From positions 25,447 through 89,446 of the forward strand of contig VTPC01000500.1 in assembly GCA_011009095.1 (NCBI GenBank): a stretch of 64,000 bases of DNA, given 5' to 3'. The notes beneath the pieces are model-generated. The model was not told where the DNA came from and made no database searches. It saw only the letters and a program-made list of their open reading frames with translations. This document shows positions 48,121 to 61,799 of the stretch, piece by piece (the stretch's first letter is position 1; every line of letters begins with the position of its first letter). This stretch comes from Ignelater luminosus (lineage: Eukaryota > Arthropoda > Insecta > Coleoptera > Elateridae). A program made the translations under genes and the position numbers.

Positions 48121-48327
48121 ATTAGCTGTGCACTCTGAATAAATTTATGTTATGAGCTTTCTTTAAAGAAGAGCGTCGAGCAACGAATTTCAGAAGAAAT
48201 AATGTATTTAGGGACCAGCATCATCGTAAAAAGGCCCAGATATAGCGTGATTCTCTTCTTACATCTTATATATACAGGGTGTCAGTCGGCAAGAAGCTAC
48301 GTTAGCTGACATATTGTTTTGATTTTA

Positions 48328-48535
48328 TAGCTTCTGGCGCCCTTAAGTTATCTATCTTGACATCTGTAGACCCGATTTGAGTGTTCTTGTGCTTATATAG
48401 AGCCTTCTATAGCTTTCAGGTAAGTTCACCTTGAACCCCGCCCGTCTTCGGCTTCGAGCTACGGGACTATAACATCTACCGATCCCCTCTGTACGGGTAT
48501 TAGGCCTCTTTGCGGAATTTTACCCATTACATAAA
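48328..48535 (+). repeat. Dispersed ~200-bp repeat, copy 2
   Basis: Starts TAGCTTCTGGCGCCCTTAAG and aligns with 38085-38283. The hairpin word CCCGTCTTCGGCTTCGAGCT is followed by ACGGGA as in copy 1. The second hairpin has GGGTA/TACCC where copy 1 has GGGA/TCCC. A TATACAGGGTGTCAG motif lies about 50 bp upstream. Confidence 0.65.
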
Positions 48536-49384
48536 CTGGACTGGAACACAACTGTTTTCTGGAAATGTTTGCTTGTCAGACAAGACATTGCTGTTTTCCC
48601 GTTCGTTATTCTCCCTCCTAACGTTTTGTCAGTTCCTGCCGTGAGTTGTTAGCAACAGAAAAACAGAACAAAAAAAACGGTAGTTGCAGTAAGGACAGTT
48701 TCAAATCTCTGATAACTATTTCAGGTTTAAAAACCGCGGTGACCCACCAAACTAGTGGTGCATTTACACTGTTGTTTCCCGCTTCAGTGTCAAAAAATCG
48801 ACGGATGCGTACGCATGCAAATATTAGATAGCTACTTAACTGTAAGCACCGCTTTTCGTGTTTTTCCATAAGCTGATAAAGTGATAACTTATCGCAGGAC
48901 AACCCTTGAAGAAAAGAAATTTTTTAAAAGTTACATTTTTAATTTTTTTTGTATGTGATGCCACACATTTGATCTCGAAACATTTAATACCTATGTTGAT
49001 AAAATGAAAATTACAATTTGTTTAAGATTGAAGGCCGATGAAATGACGATACCAAAGTATGTTTTGCCGAGATGAAGATCGTTCGTGAAAGACTTGCAGT
49101 ATTTACTTCTGTGGAAACTGTACATAACTACATACATTACTGTGATCAGGTTCAAAATAGTTTTTCCTCTGTAACAATGTTCTTGTCTTAACATTGTGCT
49201 ATGATCATGTCATCAGTTTTGGGGAAAAGTGTTATCCAAAAAAATACGTGACTTTTGTTGAACCTGTTTCTTTTCAGCAAAGTAAAACAAGAGATTGCAA
49301 AGGATCAATTCAAGTTCATGAAAAGAGTACAGAACAAATGTAAACTTCTTCTGTGTTCAAAGATGTTTTTTTAACCAAGCATAT
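48536..49384. other. No supported gene
   Basis: No recognised coding or RNA feature between the dispersed repeat and the second mariner. Confidence 0.45.
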
Positions 49385-50490
49385 GAGGGTGGTCTGAAAA
49401 GTTTCCGACCTAACAAAGATACAAGACATTTTTTCTGAAAATTTTTTTTTATTTTTCAACATAGTCTCCTTGTAACTCTACACACTTCTTCCAGCGATGC
49501 TCCCATCTCTGTAACCCGTCCAAATAGTAATCGGCATTTTTCTCTGCAAAATAATTGTTCACGAAGGTGATTGCCTCTTCATTTGACGAAAATCTTTGTC
49601 CTCCGAGCGCAATTTTTAGATGAGGGAACAAAACGAAGTCGCTTGGGGCTAGATCTGGTGAGTAAAGCGGATGGTCAAGCAGTTCAAACCGTAATTCGTG
49701 GATTTTCGCCATGGCAACCGCTGAGGTGTGAGACGGTGCGTTGTCTTGGTAAAACAGGACTTTCTTTTTCTGCAAATGTGGCCGTTTTTTCGCAAGTTCT
49801 GCCTTCAGCTTGTAAAGTAATGATGCATAGTATGCTCCTGTAATGGTTTTTCCTTTTTGAAGATAATCGATTAAAATAACTCCATGACTATCCCAAAAAA
49901 ACAGTCGCCATCATTTTCCCAGCCGAAAAAACAGTTTTTGCTTTTTTTGGAGCCGGTTTCCCCTTTGCATTCCACTGGTTGGACTGTATTTTTGTTTCGG
50001 GCGTATAATGGTGTATCCAAGTTTCATCTACAGTAATTAATCGGCGCCAAAACTCGGATTTATCTCGCCTAAACTGCGCCAAAAGAGCGTTGGAAATATT
50101 CATTCGAACACGTTTTTGGTCTAACGTGAGCAAACGCGGCACCCAACGTGCGGACAGCTTTCTCATGCCTAAATGTTGATTTAATATGTGACAAACACGT
50201 TCTTTTGACATGTTCATAACCTCTGCTATCTCTCTCACTTTAATTCGGCGGTCGTCTAGCACCATTTGGTGAACTTTGGCGATGTTTTCGTCGGTAGTTG
50301 CAGTTTTTGGACGTCCCGAACGTTCATCATCTCCCAACCTCTTACGGCCACGTTTAAATTCAACAGCCCAAAATTTCACTGTGGTAAATGATGGTGCAGA
50401 GTCCCCATACACAGAATCCAACTCATCTTTTATATGCGAAGGCGTATTGCCTTTCAAAAACAAATATTTAATGACAACTATCATTGATCA
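49385..50490 (-). mobile_element. Mariner remnant 2, one terminus missing
   Basis: The 3' terminus (on the minus strand) is present at about 49385-49412, GAGGGTGGTCTGAAAAGTTT followed by CCGACCTA, next to a TA. The complementary 5' terminus was not found up to 50640, so this copy is truncated or its start is badly diverged. It contains a nearly complete transposase. Confidence 0.8.
49449..50484 (-). pseudogene. Mariner transposase 2, frameshifted
   Basis: The N-terminal piece (50484-49888, 198 codons) has 'SAPSFTTVKFWAVEFKRG', 'GRPKTATTDENIAKVHQMVL', 'RVCHILNQHLGMRKLSARWV' and the first Asp in 'ITVDETWIHHYTPE'. The C-terminal piece (49775-49449) has 'LFYQDNAPSHTS' and 'YSPDLAPSDFVLFPHLK', again DD34D. 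The pieces are in different frames; the change falls in a run of seven A on the plus strand at 49895-49901. Residues just before the first methionine end in a stop, so roughly the first ten residues of the usual protein are lost. This is a different lineage from the intact mariner at 23434. Confidence 0.88.
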
Positions 50491-52163
50491 TATTTTATCT
50501 CTTTGAGCTTCTCTGGAAAGCACATATTGATAAGGTGACATTGATCGTTCTTACATTAATTATATTTCATAAACAAAAGAATTACATAACCAATGCTCGG
50601 CCTTTTATAGCCTACCATACAAGCAGTGACTGTTCTAGATGTTTGTTATCTTCGTTGGATAAAGGTCCTGCTCGACGATCGAGTGCGAGTCTAGGCACTG
50701 CATTAGAATTAGCTTCACTGCTTAAGTGTCCTCTTGGTTCTCACGTAAATATTGTAAATTATCATCTGGTGTTAATTTATTTTGTTTTATCCGAGTTCTT
50801 TCACGACATTGTAGACTTGCTAAATTATTTCTCTATTGTTTTATCTGGCTTAATGATTTTCGATTTTTATGTCATCTTATCAAGTGAGACTGAATGTGTA
50901 TTATGAAATTTGTCTTCTATTTCTAATGATATTAATTTTGTTTCACTAGCAAGTCCCATGAGGCAGATTGAAAACTTCATTATCTTAATGGAGTACAGGG
51001 ATAAAGGATTCGGAATAAAAAAGAATTGTTCAGGGTTCAGGTTCTAAACTGATTGTCATCTGTTAATAAAAATTTAAAATCGTATTAATTATTCTTAACT
51101 TCAGATTACGTCCAATCTTAATTAGATACAATCTCGTTGAACTTAAAGAAATTTATGGTACATTTGATAACACTTTATATCCAAGTAGAATTATCTTTAG
51201 GTATTGTTCATTGCCTTTGTTATAGGTGTACTTTTCTGTACTTTTCTTTCTTTAAATATTTACCTAACTTCTTGATAGAATAATGAATTAATGAATTAAA
51301 TATTTTAAACGCTTGCTTAAAATTTTTTAGGCTCTAAGCTCTGTTACATGTTTAAACCTGGTGTTTCACACATTGATCTGCCTTATTATCTATCGATTAT
51401 TATATTTTTAGTTACTAATCAGGCGTTTGCTTTTATTGAAAATTTACATTTAGGCATTTTTATTATTGTTAAGTATTCGTTATTGCTGACTGTGAGTTTA
51501 TATAAAATTGTTACATATTATAGTGTGATATACCGAATTTTGCCTACTACCTTTACTACTTGTTATATAAATTTCAATAAATAATTTTTCCTAGTGGTTT
51601 ACACAATTTACCGTGTTTTATTAGGAACTTTTGTATCTCTGTGTGCCCCTTTCCTATCTGCAGGGTCCGTCGACAAGACAAGAGCTAGACAAGGTATAAG
51701 CAATTCCGCATTCCTATTAAAGACGAAGTTTTGGTTACACCATGTTACATCCCATTACTTTCTGAGATCTCGAAAACATTACGATATTTGTTGTATGACA
51801 GAACACACGCTTCGTAAGAAAATCGTGTTATATTGCTGCTAAAAATAAATGATTCTGTTTTCTAAAGATTATATTTGAAAAAGTTGATCTTGCATTTTTA
51901 TTGTAGAATGCGTTCTTATTCGGCAAAATCAAATTTTTAAAATTTTTGAAAGGTTCTGTGTTTCTTTTTTTATTTATGATACGGAATAGATGTCTTTTCA
52001 AAAAATTTGAATAACAGTAGTAAGCATACGTTTTTTGTTTTTCAGAAAAAAAAATTATTACTAAATACTTTTCTATAAATTAGTTACTTCAGCTAAAACA
52101 TCAAGCTTTTATTAGTTAAACAGTATTTTAATGTTTTCGTTTTCTATTTGACACGAAATTGTT
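50491..52163. other. No supported gene
   Basis: AT-rich sequence. It may include the 3' untranslated region of the receptor gene near 52163 but no polyadenylation site was assigned. Confidence 0.4.
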
Positions 52164-53133
<970 letters not shown>

Positions 53134-53202
53134 CCAAAGGATATTGAATGGCAACCAACAAAGAGTGAAAACGAACACCACCATTACCATCATTTTAATC
53201 AT
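53134..53202 (-). CDS. Neuropeptide GPCR, helix 6 exon, RYamide receptor-like
   Basis: A 69-bp exon between CTCTTTCCAG and GTAAGT encodes 23 residues: 'MIKMMVMVVFVFTLCWLPFN' then 'ILW'. The CWLP motif of helix 6 is diagnostic for rhodopsin-family receptors. Joined in phase to 52418 it gives the expected short third extracellular loop before helix 7. Exons for helices 1-5 should lie at higher coordinates on the same strand; I could not find them before 64000 and they may be beyond the window or very short. Confidence 0.75.
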
Positions 53203-54829
53203 CTGGAAAGAGAAAGAAATATACTTATGAAATTCGTTTTTGTTGTATCTAATTATCATATGAAATAGAATTTCTTTGTTTATTCATCTTTTTCTAGATA
53301 TTTTCTATTCACAACCTTTTTCTCAGGTGGAGAAATGTCTTTCAAACTAGAAAAGAGAAAACTGTTTTTCACCTCTATCGACGATTCCTTTCTTGAGTGC
53401 CACAAGAATTCACGAGACCGGAACCACCTGCTCTGCTGTCATTATTTCGACAAAACCATTATCCGGTTTCTTATTGTACCTTTTGTATATATGAAAAAGT
53501 AATTTTTAAATTTCACAGACCTCCACTTTAATTCTCTATTTAATGTTTCACATTGAGTATATTTTAGATTTTCAATTATATTTGCTTTTTACTATTTACA
53601 ACTGTCATTTTTGCGTTTCCCGATTGTGAAAACGAAACATTCTGTGCAAATAATTTTGCAATAAAGTACACAATGAGTGTGCTCATAAAATCGGACGAAA
53701 TAAACATGTAAATGAAGTAATACACACACGATATTAGGCAGTAAACACATTTGGGCTTTTTAAATTGCATTCGCGTTTTCACCAGCAATACTTGAAATTA
53801 CTGCCTGTTATTTTAAAAAATAACTGAATGAATTGGAGTGCAGTAAAAGCAATATTCTGTGTATGAGGCGTTTATTGGAAAATACAACCTACAATATACA
53901 ACATACTTGTTTACACATGTCGTTATTAATAAATAAATGAAATAAATGCAAAAGTTACAAATTCAATATGGTGAAAAATATTTATGGACTATAATAGAGT
54001 TTAAATATGAAATAAATAATTCTACCTACTTCATACATTTAAGTTTTAATTTTCAATTGATAAAGAACGGAAACTAACTTTATCAGCTTTTAAGTATCCC
54101 TATCTAATCTTCGAAGACGTTGAATTTAGAAAAAGGTTTGCTGTTAGGTTAACAAGTCAGGAAAACGATGACCAATAGTCTCTCGATCACAATTTATTTT
54201 CACTATACACAAACCGGTTTATGCAAATATTTCTTTCTAAGTTTTGTAAGTTGACCAAGCTTGCTTTGTATTTCATGGAGCCAGTTTTCAGTAAAATGCC
54301 TTAATGGCATTTAATTACTACGATAGTCAACAAAATATTGCATTATATTACCTACGAACAGACACAAACCATAAAGAATTCTAATCTTAGGATTCTTAGT
54401 CTTGTTTGACCATCTAAATACAAATAGAGTTCTTTGTATGCAGTTTTAATGGTTCGTTCTGATGTCGAGGTTTCACGCCAGAGATTTGTGCAGGCTTATG
54501 ATGTTCTGCTTCTGCTGAAATCTTTGTATTTTAACTATGCGTATGTAATAAAAAGTGTGTTATTTTGTTGGCTGTATTTTCTACTGCAGATAAGTTTTGA
54601 TAGAAAGACTTTTCAAAATAAAGATTTTTCAAAATAAAGATTTTTGGTCTAGAGCTGTAGGGCTAAGCCAACTTTTGATCTATCCTAAGACGTTTATTTA
54701 TTAGTTTTTTTTCCTGTAGATATTTAGATTGGAGTTTCCGTTATGAGTAAAGTGGGCATAATGCAATCAAGTCACTTCAGTGTGATATAACAGAGTTATC
54801 ATAAAATTAATATTTCATCGTATTACGGG
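53203..54829. other. No supported exon
   Basis: Expected to be intron of the receptor gene. A GC-richer block at about 53360-53460 was examined on the minus strand but gives no frame continuous with the helix 6 exon. A short direct repeat of AAGATTTTTCAAAATA lies near 54615-54645. Confidence 0.4.
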
Positions 54830-55400
54830 GCCAAATTGATAAGTTTCTGGAATCGTCCATAGATGGCCGCCGTAATTCGTTTTATTTTGCATTATCAAGT
54901 AGGCTGGTATTTTAATTTGTTTATAGAAAAAGATCAAATTGATCTGTCACTTAGTTTACTTTTGATAACCGTTGATGCACCTGTATTTCATGATTTTCCA
55001 ATTATTGAGAAAAATTAAATTAGAGCCGTCATTAAATTTTTCTTATTTCAAAGACCAAACAGCTACAAAAGTTAAAGCCAGATTGGATTCTGTTCTTGGT
55101 CACTCTTCACTATCGTTTTCCACCGTAAGTTCTTGGATGCCTAAATTCAAACGTCGACGTACCCACACAACTGATGAAACTTGTTCAGGCCCGAAATCTG
55201 CAACTACTCCAGAAATCATTGACAGGATTCATGATATGGTGTCAGACAATCGTCGAATCAAAGTTCGTAAAATAGTTGAGACTGTGAGCATCTCGTATGA
55301 ACGGGTTGTCAATATATTGCACCAAGAGTTGGGATTAAAAATATTTTCAGCAAGATGGATGCCGCGTCTGCTCACTCCAAAATTGCTCAAACTTCAACTG
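54830..55400 (+). pseudogene. Mariner remnant 3, N-terminal part only
   Basis: A frame from 54972 contains 'VKARLDSVLGHSSLSFSTVS', 'GPKSATTPEIIDRIHDMVSD', 'RRIKVRKIVETVSISYERVV' and 'HQELGLKIFSARWMPRLLTP'. This is the DNA-binding half of a mariner transposase related to remnant 2. Similarity ends at about 55390 before the first catalytic Asp. A mariner-like terminus (GGCCAAATTGATAAGTTTCT) begins near 54831. No right terminus was found. Confidence 0.82.
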
Positions 55401-58400
55401 AGTGTTTGCAGTTGTTGGGGAAAATCTTTTAAAAACTCCATTAAGGCGGTTGAACAAAAAATTAACTTCGCTATTGTCTATAATTTGCTCCAATTCATAG
55501 GCAAATAGCTCAGCGACGCCATTAGTTTGATTTATCAAATTATTTGTGCATTAATAGTCTATTTCATGAAATATTTCCGAATAATAATAAAGAATAATAT
55601 AATTCCCCGCATAGTGAGAACGACTCATATTATTAGGCTCTAAAATGGTATAAACGTTTCACTATAATCACGATCACTAAAACAATAAGACCTTCGTTAT
55701 TATACAGCATCACTAATTAAAATGGCTCTCTGCTATACCTGCTATAGTTCTGATTAAATTGTATACCATCTTGTATATTACGCAGTATATACAAGCAAAC
55801 AATAAGATTTACGGTTGTTTTAAGTTATGATGTGAAATACTGTAAACTTTAAAATTTTGATAGACGTAAACATGTTAATTTTTTATAGTGTAATACGTAG
55901 CAGTAAAGTAACATACTACATGCTATGTTTTTAATTTAAAAATTCATTCTCCCATTTTATATTATACTAATTGATCTTCAATTTTCAACATCACCTTTTG
56001 GAAAGCGAAATTGAAATACTCTAATGGATTTTCAGTTCTTGTCTGTTGACAACGTTAGAATTACATTTTCAGCAGCAAAACATACATTAGTATATTTACA
56101 GATGTACACTGCTAGCTCCATTATATTACTTCTCAGGTGGGTTCTTAATTAAATAACAATATAGGGGGATCCTTTTAAAAGTCCTTAAAATACAGATTTT
56201 AGCGAAGTTTAAAATTCTATTGCTGTTCCGAAGCTCACGCTTTTAAATAATTACAGATCTTCAGTGTAAACGAAGGGAGAGTTTACATTACGAACTAATT
56301 CTTTAGCCTTTTTAAGCTAACTAGATTATGATTAACTTGTATATTAAAAATATTTCGAGATTTAACTTAATGAATACAGAATGCCTGTTTAAGATGCTGG
56401 ATAACCTTATTAAGCCCGATTTAATTTAGAGCTCTAAAGAATTTCACTTGGGTATTGCATTACCAATTATGTTACAAAAGAGATAGAGATCATATTGAAA
56501 TGAATAAATTATTAATTTCTTAAGAAACGTTTCCATTAATATACATGTTAACTAGGTAAAATAAATAATACTTGAGATATATTTTGTTGAAAAAATATTT
56601 TTAGTTGCAGAATATGAGACCTACTTAATTGACGTACTATTTATGCTTTTGTATTTATTTTTAGTCTAGCTTTGTTATTTTGTAAAATTCAAAACTTTTT
56701 TTAACTACTGTCATACATCTTTTAACAAACAGATGTGTTATGTGTGCGATACCTAATTTTTCACTGTCGGTCTTACTTATATTGCACAGTAATATTTAAC
56801 ATATCTCTCTCGAGGCTAAGCATGTATACTAGATCATCATAGATTCAAAGAAATGTAGTAAATATTGATATTTTAGTTTCTGTATTTTTGTAGAAAATCG
56901 CATATTTCAGAACTGTTGTCATTAAGAGGAGTGTAAAAGCAATGGTAAGAACTAACGCAATTACATTTTAATAAAAATACAGGTAGGGTAAACGCACCTA
57001 ATTACGTCCGTCTTCAGCAGTCCACCTACGAATCAATTATTATTTTATAAATAAGTTATCGCACCATAAGTAACGGCGATTTTTAGCTCTGTGTTATCTA
57101 CCATCCTTCGTTCTAAGTATTATGTTACATTCAGTCCGATAAATAAAAGTTATATGTTAATTATTAGTATTTATTTACTGCCAGTACGTGATTATGTTTA
57201 CTACGACTGCCATTGAGTGAGTTTTTATTAACGAGAAACGGTTGAATTCTAGGTAAGATTTGTGCATTTTTGTGAACATCTTTGTAAAAATTTTTGTTTA
57301 GTAAATTAGAGTAATGGCCCTTCTTAATATTTAATGCAAAAAATCCTGGATTTTAATTAAACAAATGTCGAAAATAAGGTAGGCAGAGTATCGATATTTA
57401 CAGATTCGTCCAGTAACCCGCTCGCCGCCTTCCACTGTCGTGCAGTAGGTATTTCACAATACTAAAATTTTATATTATTGTTGCTCGACTTTTTAATTAA
57501 ATTTTGTAGATTAGCACCCACATTTATTAATCTTTCTATCATTTATTTGATGGATATTATTCTCTTCAAAAAAAAAATCTAATTTTAAGAAGTCAACATG
57601 TCCAAACAACCAACTTAAGTGAAAAATTAACTTTTAAAGAGTATCATGTAGAAAGTAGGAATTAAATTCATTTGTTTATTAATTATTTACTTATTTTGTA
57701 TTTGCATGTATTTTTTTTAATAAATTCTTTTTGTTTTAATAAATGGTTTATGAGCAAATGCAAGAAAGGCATAAAATTGTTAAATTATTTTATGCTTATG
57801 GCGAGTAACGAAGATATCGCTAAAATAGATTCAATTTGCCAAACGTGTGATCGAATGAAGCTTCCAAGAACTCGTATGTAATAATTTAAGAAATAATCAT
57901 TCATCACGTTTATACGATGTTTATAGCTTTGTTTCTTTAAAGGACGGCTACTAGGACCTTGACGGCGGATTCTTAGTAAATAGCGGCGGAGTACGGGGCC
58001 AAAGTGTCGGTCTTAATAAATTATTTTTTTTCTCATATAAAACTAAACGTTTAATGACTTTTGACGATTGAGCATGTATAGCATTTAAATATGCATAACT
58101 ATACAGAAAGTTTCATTGATAAATATTATTTCGTTTAAAATTTAAACGAACTTGAACTTCAAATATCCTTCAGGTAGCAGAGGATTGGTGCTTTTACCCT
58201 ATACTTAATAATTTTATTCTTCTCAATTCACGTTTCAGTTTTAGTTTATTTCTGAAGGAAGATGTTTAACTGCGGTTATTTGAATGATAACATTTAGAGA
58301 TTTTTTTTTAGTACAAAACCTTGTAATAAAAATTATAAAGGATGAAAGAATTTCAGAATATACAAAGTGTTCCATTACGGAACAATCTGCTACCTAATAT

Positions 58401-59074
58401 TGGAACAGCTTCTACAATGGAAAATAATTTAAAGTACGCAGAAACTGCTTGTATACAACCTTTGTAAAGGAATTACCGACTACTTTTATAAATGACGGCT
58501 GTGTGGATTAAGGCTTGAGGCCTTTCTTCTATACAAAGATCATCTTCCCTTAATTTATAGAATCTGTGGAAGTTGTTACTGTCTCTTTTCAAGCTTTGAG
58601 GTTTTGAGTTATACGTATAGCTGATTTGTGTACAAGGTAAAATGAAAAAAGGCAAAATCAGAAATAAAATAATCTAAGTACAGATAGAAATAAAACCAAC
58701 AGAAAAAGTTATAGAAGGAAGGCGAGGAAAAAACAAATAAAAAAGAATGACCAAGAAAACTATGAAGCTGCAAAATATTATAATCGTAGCAGCACAGAAA
58801 GGTTTAACATGGGAACAGTCAAAGAATCTATTATAAGCAGAAAACATCCTAGAACCTATCCAAGGGAAGATATTTAATTGAAGAAAATTTATCTTGCAAT
58901 AAGAAAAGGCTGATTATTAAGCCTCTACATTTAAAATTACGTTGATGCACGGATACGTACACGTGCACCTTCATACTTTCTGTTTAGAATAGCAGGTAAT
59001 AAAAATTGTTTGCCTGATTTTGTTCATATTTTTCCTAAATAAAGCAAATAGAGAAAAAAAAACTAAAAAACATT
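55401..59074. other. No supported gene
   Basis: AT-rich sequence. A frame at 57672-57881 ends in 'ICQTCDRMKLPRTRM' but has no recognised domain. A small GC-richer patch at about 57955-58005 could not be classified. Confidence 0.4.
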
Positions 59075-60400
59075 TTACATTATTTTATTGAAACATTTTA
59101 TCATGTCACAAGTATGACATTTAGGGATTGTTTCCTTGTGTTCCTCACATATAGGTCGATTACAGACACGGCAAGACTTTCTTGTTTTCCTTTGGTTTTT
59201 AGTGTGTGATCGAAAAATATAGCATGAACCGACGACTGGCTTACGTCCTTTAGCACCCTGTGAATGAGTGGCACTGGTTGATGCTGGTGGTACGCTTATA
59301 ATTGGATGACCAAGCATTGATTCAATTGCAAGTCTCGTTGAAAATATTTTTACTCATTGCCAGGCTTTTTCCCAGTTCCTGACAGAAGGTTCGGCAGCTG
59401 TGCGAAGATTTCTTGTTGCATGTATAAATTATATAACTAGCAAGGCATGCTACATCAACCATATTATAAAACATAGCCAGTGCCATCGACATGTTCTGCG
59501 TTTTGTGGAATAATGAGTAACAATTTTGTTCTTGTTATCAACACCGCCTTTCGTGCTGTTGTAATACTGGATAATTTCCGGTTTATTCTTGGCCCTACTC
59601 ACACTATCATCACTATGCAAGATTACGGATTTATTTTGCTTTGGCAAAAAGCGACAATTGTGGTTTACGCTTGGTGTTGGCTTTCATTTTTGGTGGTATA
59701 CATCCCTTGTTTTGCTTCAAAGTTCCCACAATCAATAAATTCCGCGAAAGCAGTAATCGTGCTATTGGTACTTGAACACATCACAAGCAGAAAGTGTTTC
59801 TGTAGATTTCACTGGCCCAGGCCGCTGACGAAAAATATTATGCTGTAGCGTTTGACGGCTGGCCGGTGCTTGACGTTTCTACACAGTATTGTCTTTGCCA
59901 CGTAACACTTGTTCGTCAGAAGCCATATCCATATCATGGATATCTTCTTCATCATCCGAATCAAGCTCAATTCGTATTATTGGGTCTGCAAAAACGTCTT
60001 CCACATCTAATACTTCCTCATCCACCTAAAATAACCTGTTATTGTTTACAAGTTCAATAATATATCACTAAGGAGGAACAAACTATTATCCATTCACGAT
60101 GTTTATAGATAAAGATTAGCCATGATATAATTTTGCAGAGTTTGTAAACCTGATGCTATTCTGGCACAATGAAAAATTATGTCAGTGTTGCATTATAATA
60201 TCTATAAGGATTGTAAATAGATTATACATTGCACATCCAAAAAATGCATAAATGCTTTACCAGGCAACGATTTGAATCGCATGCTGGTTGTGGTAGCCAT
60301 TCTTCGTCTGATTCGTTCTTCTCAAAAGCTTGAACTTCATCCTCGTCATCATTTTCTGAACCATCAACGCTAACCAAAAGATTTTGCAAATGAGCTTGTT
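59075..60400 (-). pseudogene. piggyBac-like transposase relic with internal deletion
   Basis: On the minus strand the N-terminal side (about 60400-60255) is acidic, with 'LLVSVDGSENDDEDEVQAFE' and 'DEEWLPQPAC'. A probable intron (CCTG/GTAAAG at 60258 to TTTTAG at about 60026) leads to a second acidic exon, 'DSDDEEDIHDMDMASDEQV', with a stop soon after. The text then jumps to the C-terminal side: 'PEIIQYYNSTKGGVDNKNKI' and 'YSTKRRTCRW' (59580-59450). The Cys-rich end 'RKSCRVCNRPICEEHKE' follows at about 59190-59130. The NSTKGGVD block and Cys-rich tail are diagnostic for piggyBac. The catalytic Asp region in between is missing. Confidence 0.85.
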
Positions 60401-61799
60401 GCCCTTAATAACTTATTCTATGAACATAAAAAACAAAATGTTGAAATTTATATTGATTACGAAAAAAAAAATTGAGTATTACCGACGGTATTCCGTATTA
60501 GACACTTCTCTTTCATTGACCATAATAAATTTATTTACACAACTGTAACAACACTCAAACGTAAGCACAAAAACGCTATTCCTTCCAGTAGCACAATAAT
60601 ATTGTAACTGAAATTTTAACGGCAATAGATGAATGACTAGAAGTAAATGTTTTCCATGGTTCGATATAATCCTGCAAAATCGTATAACCTAATTTACCAG
60701 AACCTCAAAAGACCGTATAATAAAAGCCATATCTTTGTATTGGGTATTCTTCATTTCTTTATAATTTTTTTACAAAGTCATATATTTTATAGTTTCTACG
60801 TGACTTTTGCTAAATTCATGTCTTCTTTTATTCGACATAATTTTGAAAATTTACCTAAAAGGGCAACAGAGGTTCAAATGACCGTACTAACGCACAATTT
60901 ATTTTCCATGTACACAAGGGTTAACAACTTACAGAAAAATGTTAAGGCTCCACTTCAGTTGCATTTAAATTCGTTTCTAACATTTTAAAAATTTTTGAAA
61001 ACGCCTAAAAGTAGGCTACTCAATAAACAGTAGTTGCCTAGGGCGCCGACGACGGTATAAGAAGACTTTTAAGCAGATTATTTATGTTCTTCGAGAATTT
61101 AATCAAGGGATTATTCTTGCATTTCCAGTTATGAATAAGATCTTCTGCTTTACACCTAAACAAAGATTTTGTTTCCCTTTTCTAACTGTAAATACTGTAC
61201 AGGTAGAGACCAATTTAAATATATAAAAAGGAATGCAAATTTCTTACCTATACCATTTGTCTATAGTTTTTCGTATTGCTTAATATGTTCTAGTATACAT
61301 ATGCTAACAGTTTAGGCTTTATAGTAAAATTAAGTGATTGGAAGTGATTAGTATCTTTAGCTTGTTATGTAGTATTTTACAATCACCAAATCCCAGTAAG
61401 GTTCATTTTAAGAATCTATTGGTTTCTCTAGACTTGTAGACTGCTATTATTTTAAAAAGTGAATTCTAGTTAATTTATAAGAATCATTCTAAACGTTATT
61501 TAACAAAAGGAATTTTATAAAAAAAGTAATTTGACGTGCAGTGTTCGAAGAAAAAGTCGGAAAAAACTTATGAAGAAAATCGCAGTTGAGAAGTTGAGGT
61601 AAATACATCTATACTCATTTTTATATTACCTAAGACTGTACGGCGGTGTAACGCTTGAGAAAAACAACTTCTTTTACATTAAAAAACAATTACAGAAATG
61701 CGTTTTCAGAATCAGGAGTAGCAAGAGTATTTTCTAGTTAGACGTCTAGTTTATTATTATTTTATAAAAGCAATCAAAAATATGAAATTTTTATTTGTA
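60401..61799. other. No supported gene
   Basis: AT-rich sequence. A 113-codon frame at 60647-60988 has no recognised domain. Confidence 0.4.

Noticed and set aside
53360..53460. Additional receptor exon on the minus strand
   Set aside because: No frame joins in phase to the helix 6 exon, and the encoded residues do not resemble helix 5 or the third inner loop.
60647..60988. 113-codon plus-strand frame
   Set aside because: No recognised domain; hydrophobic AT-rich composition is as expected by chance.
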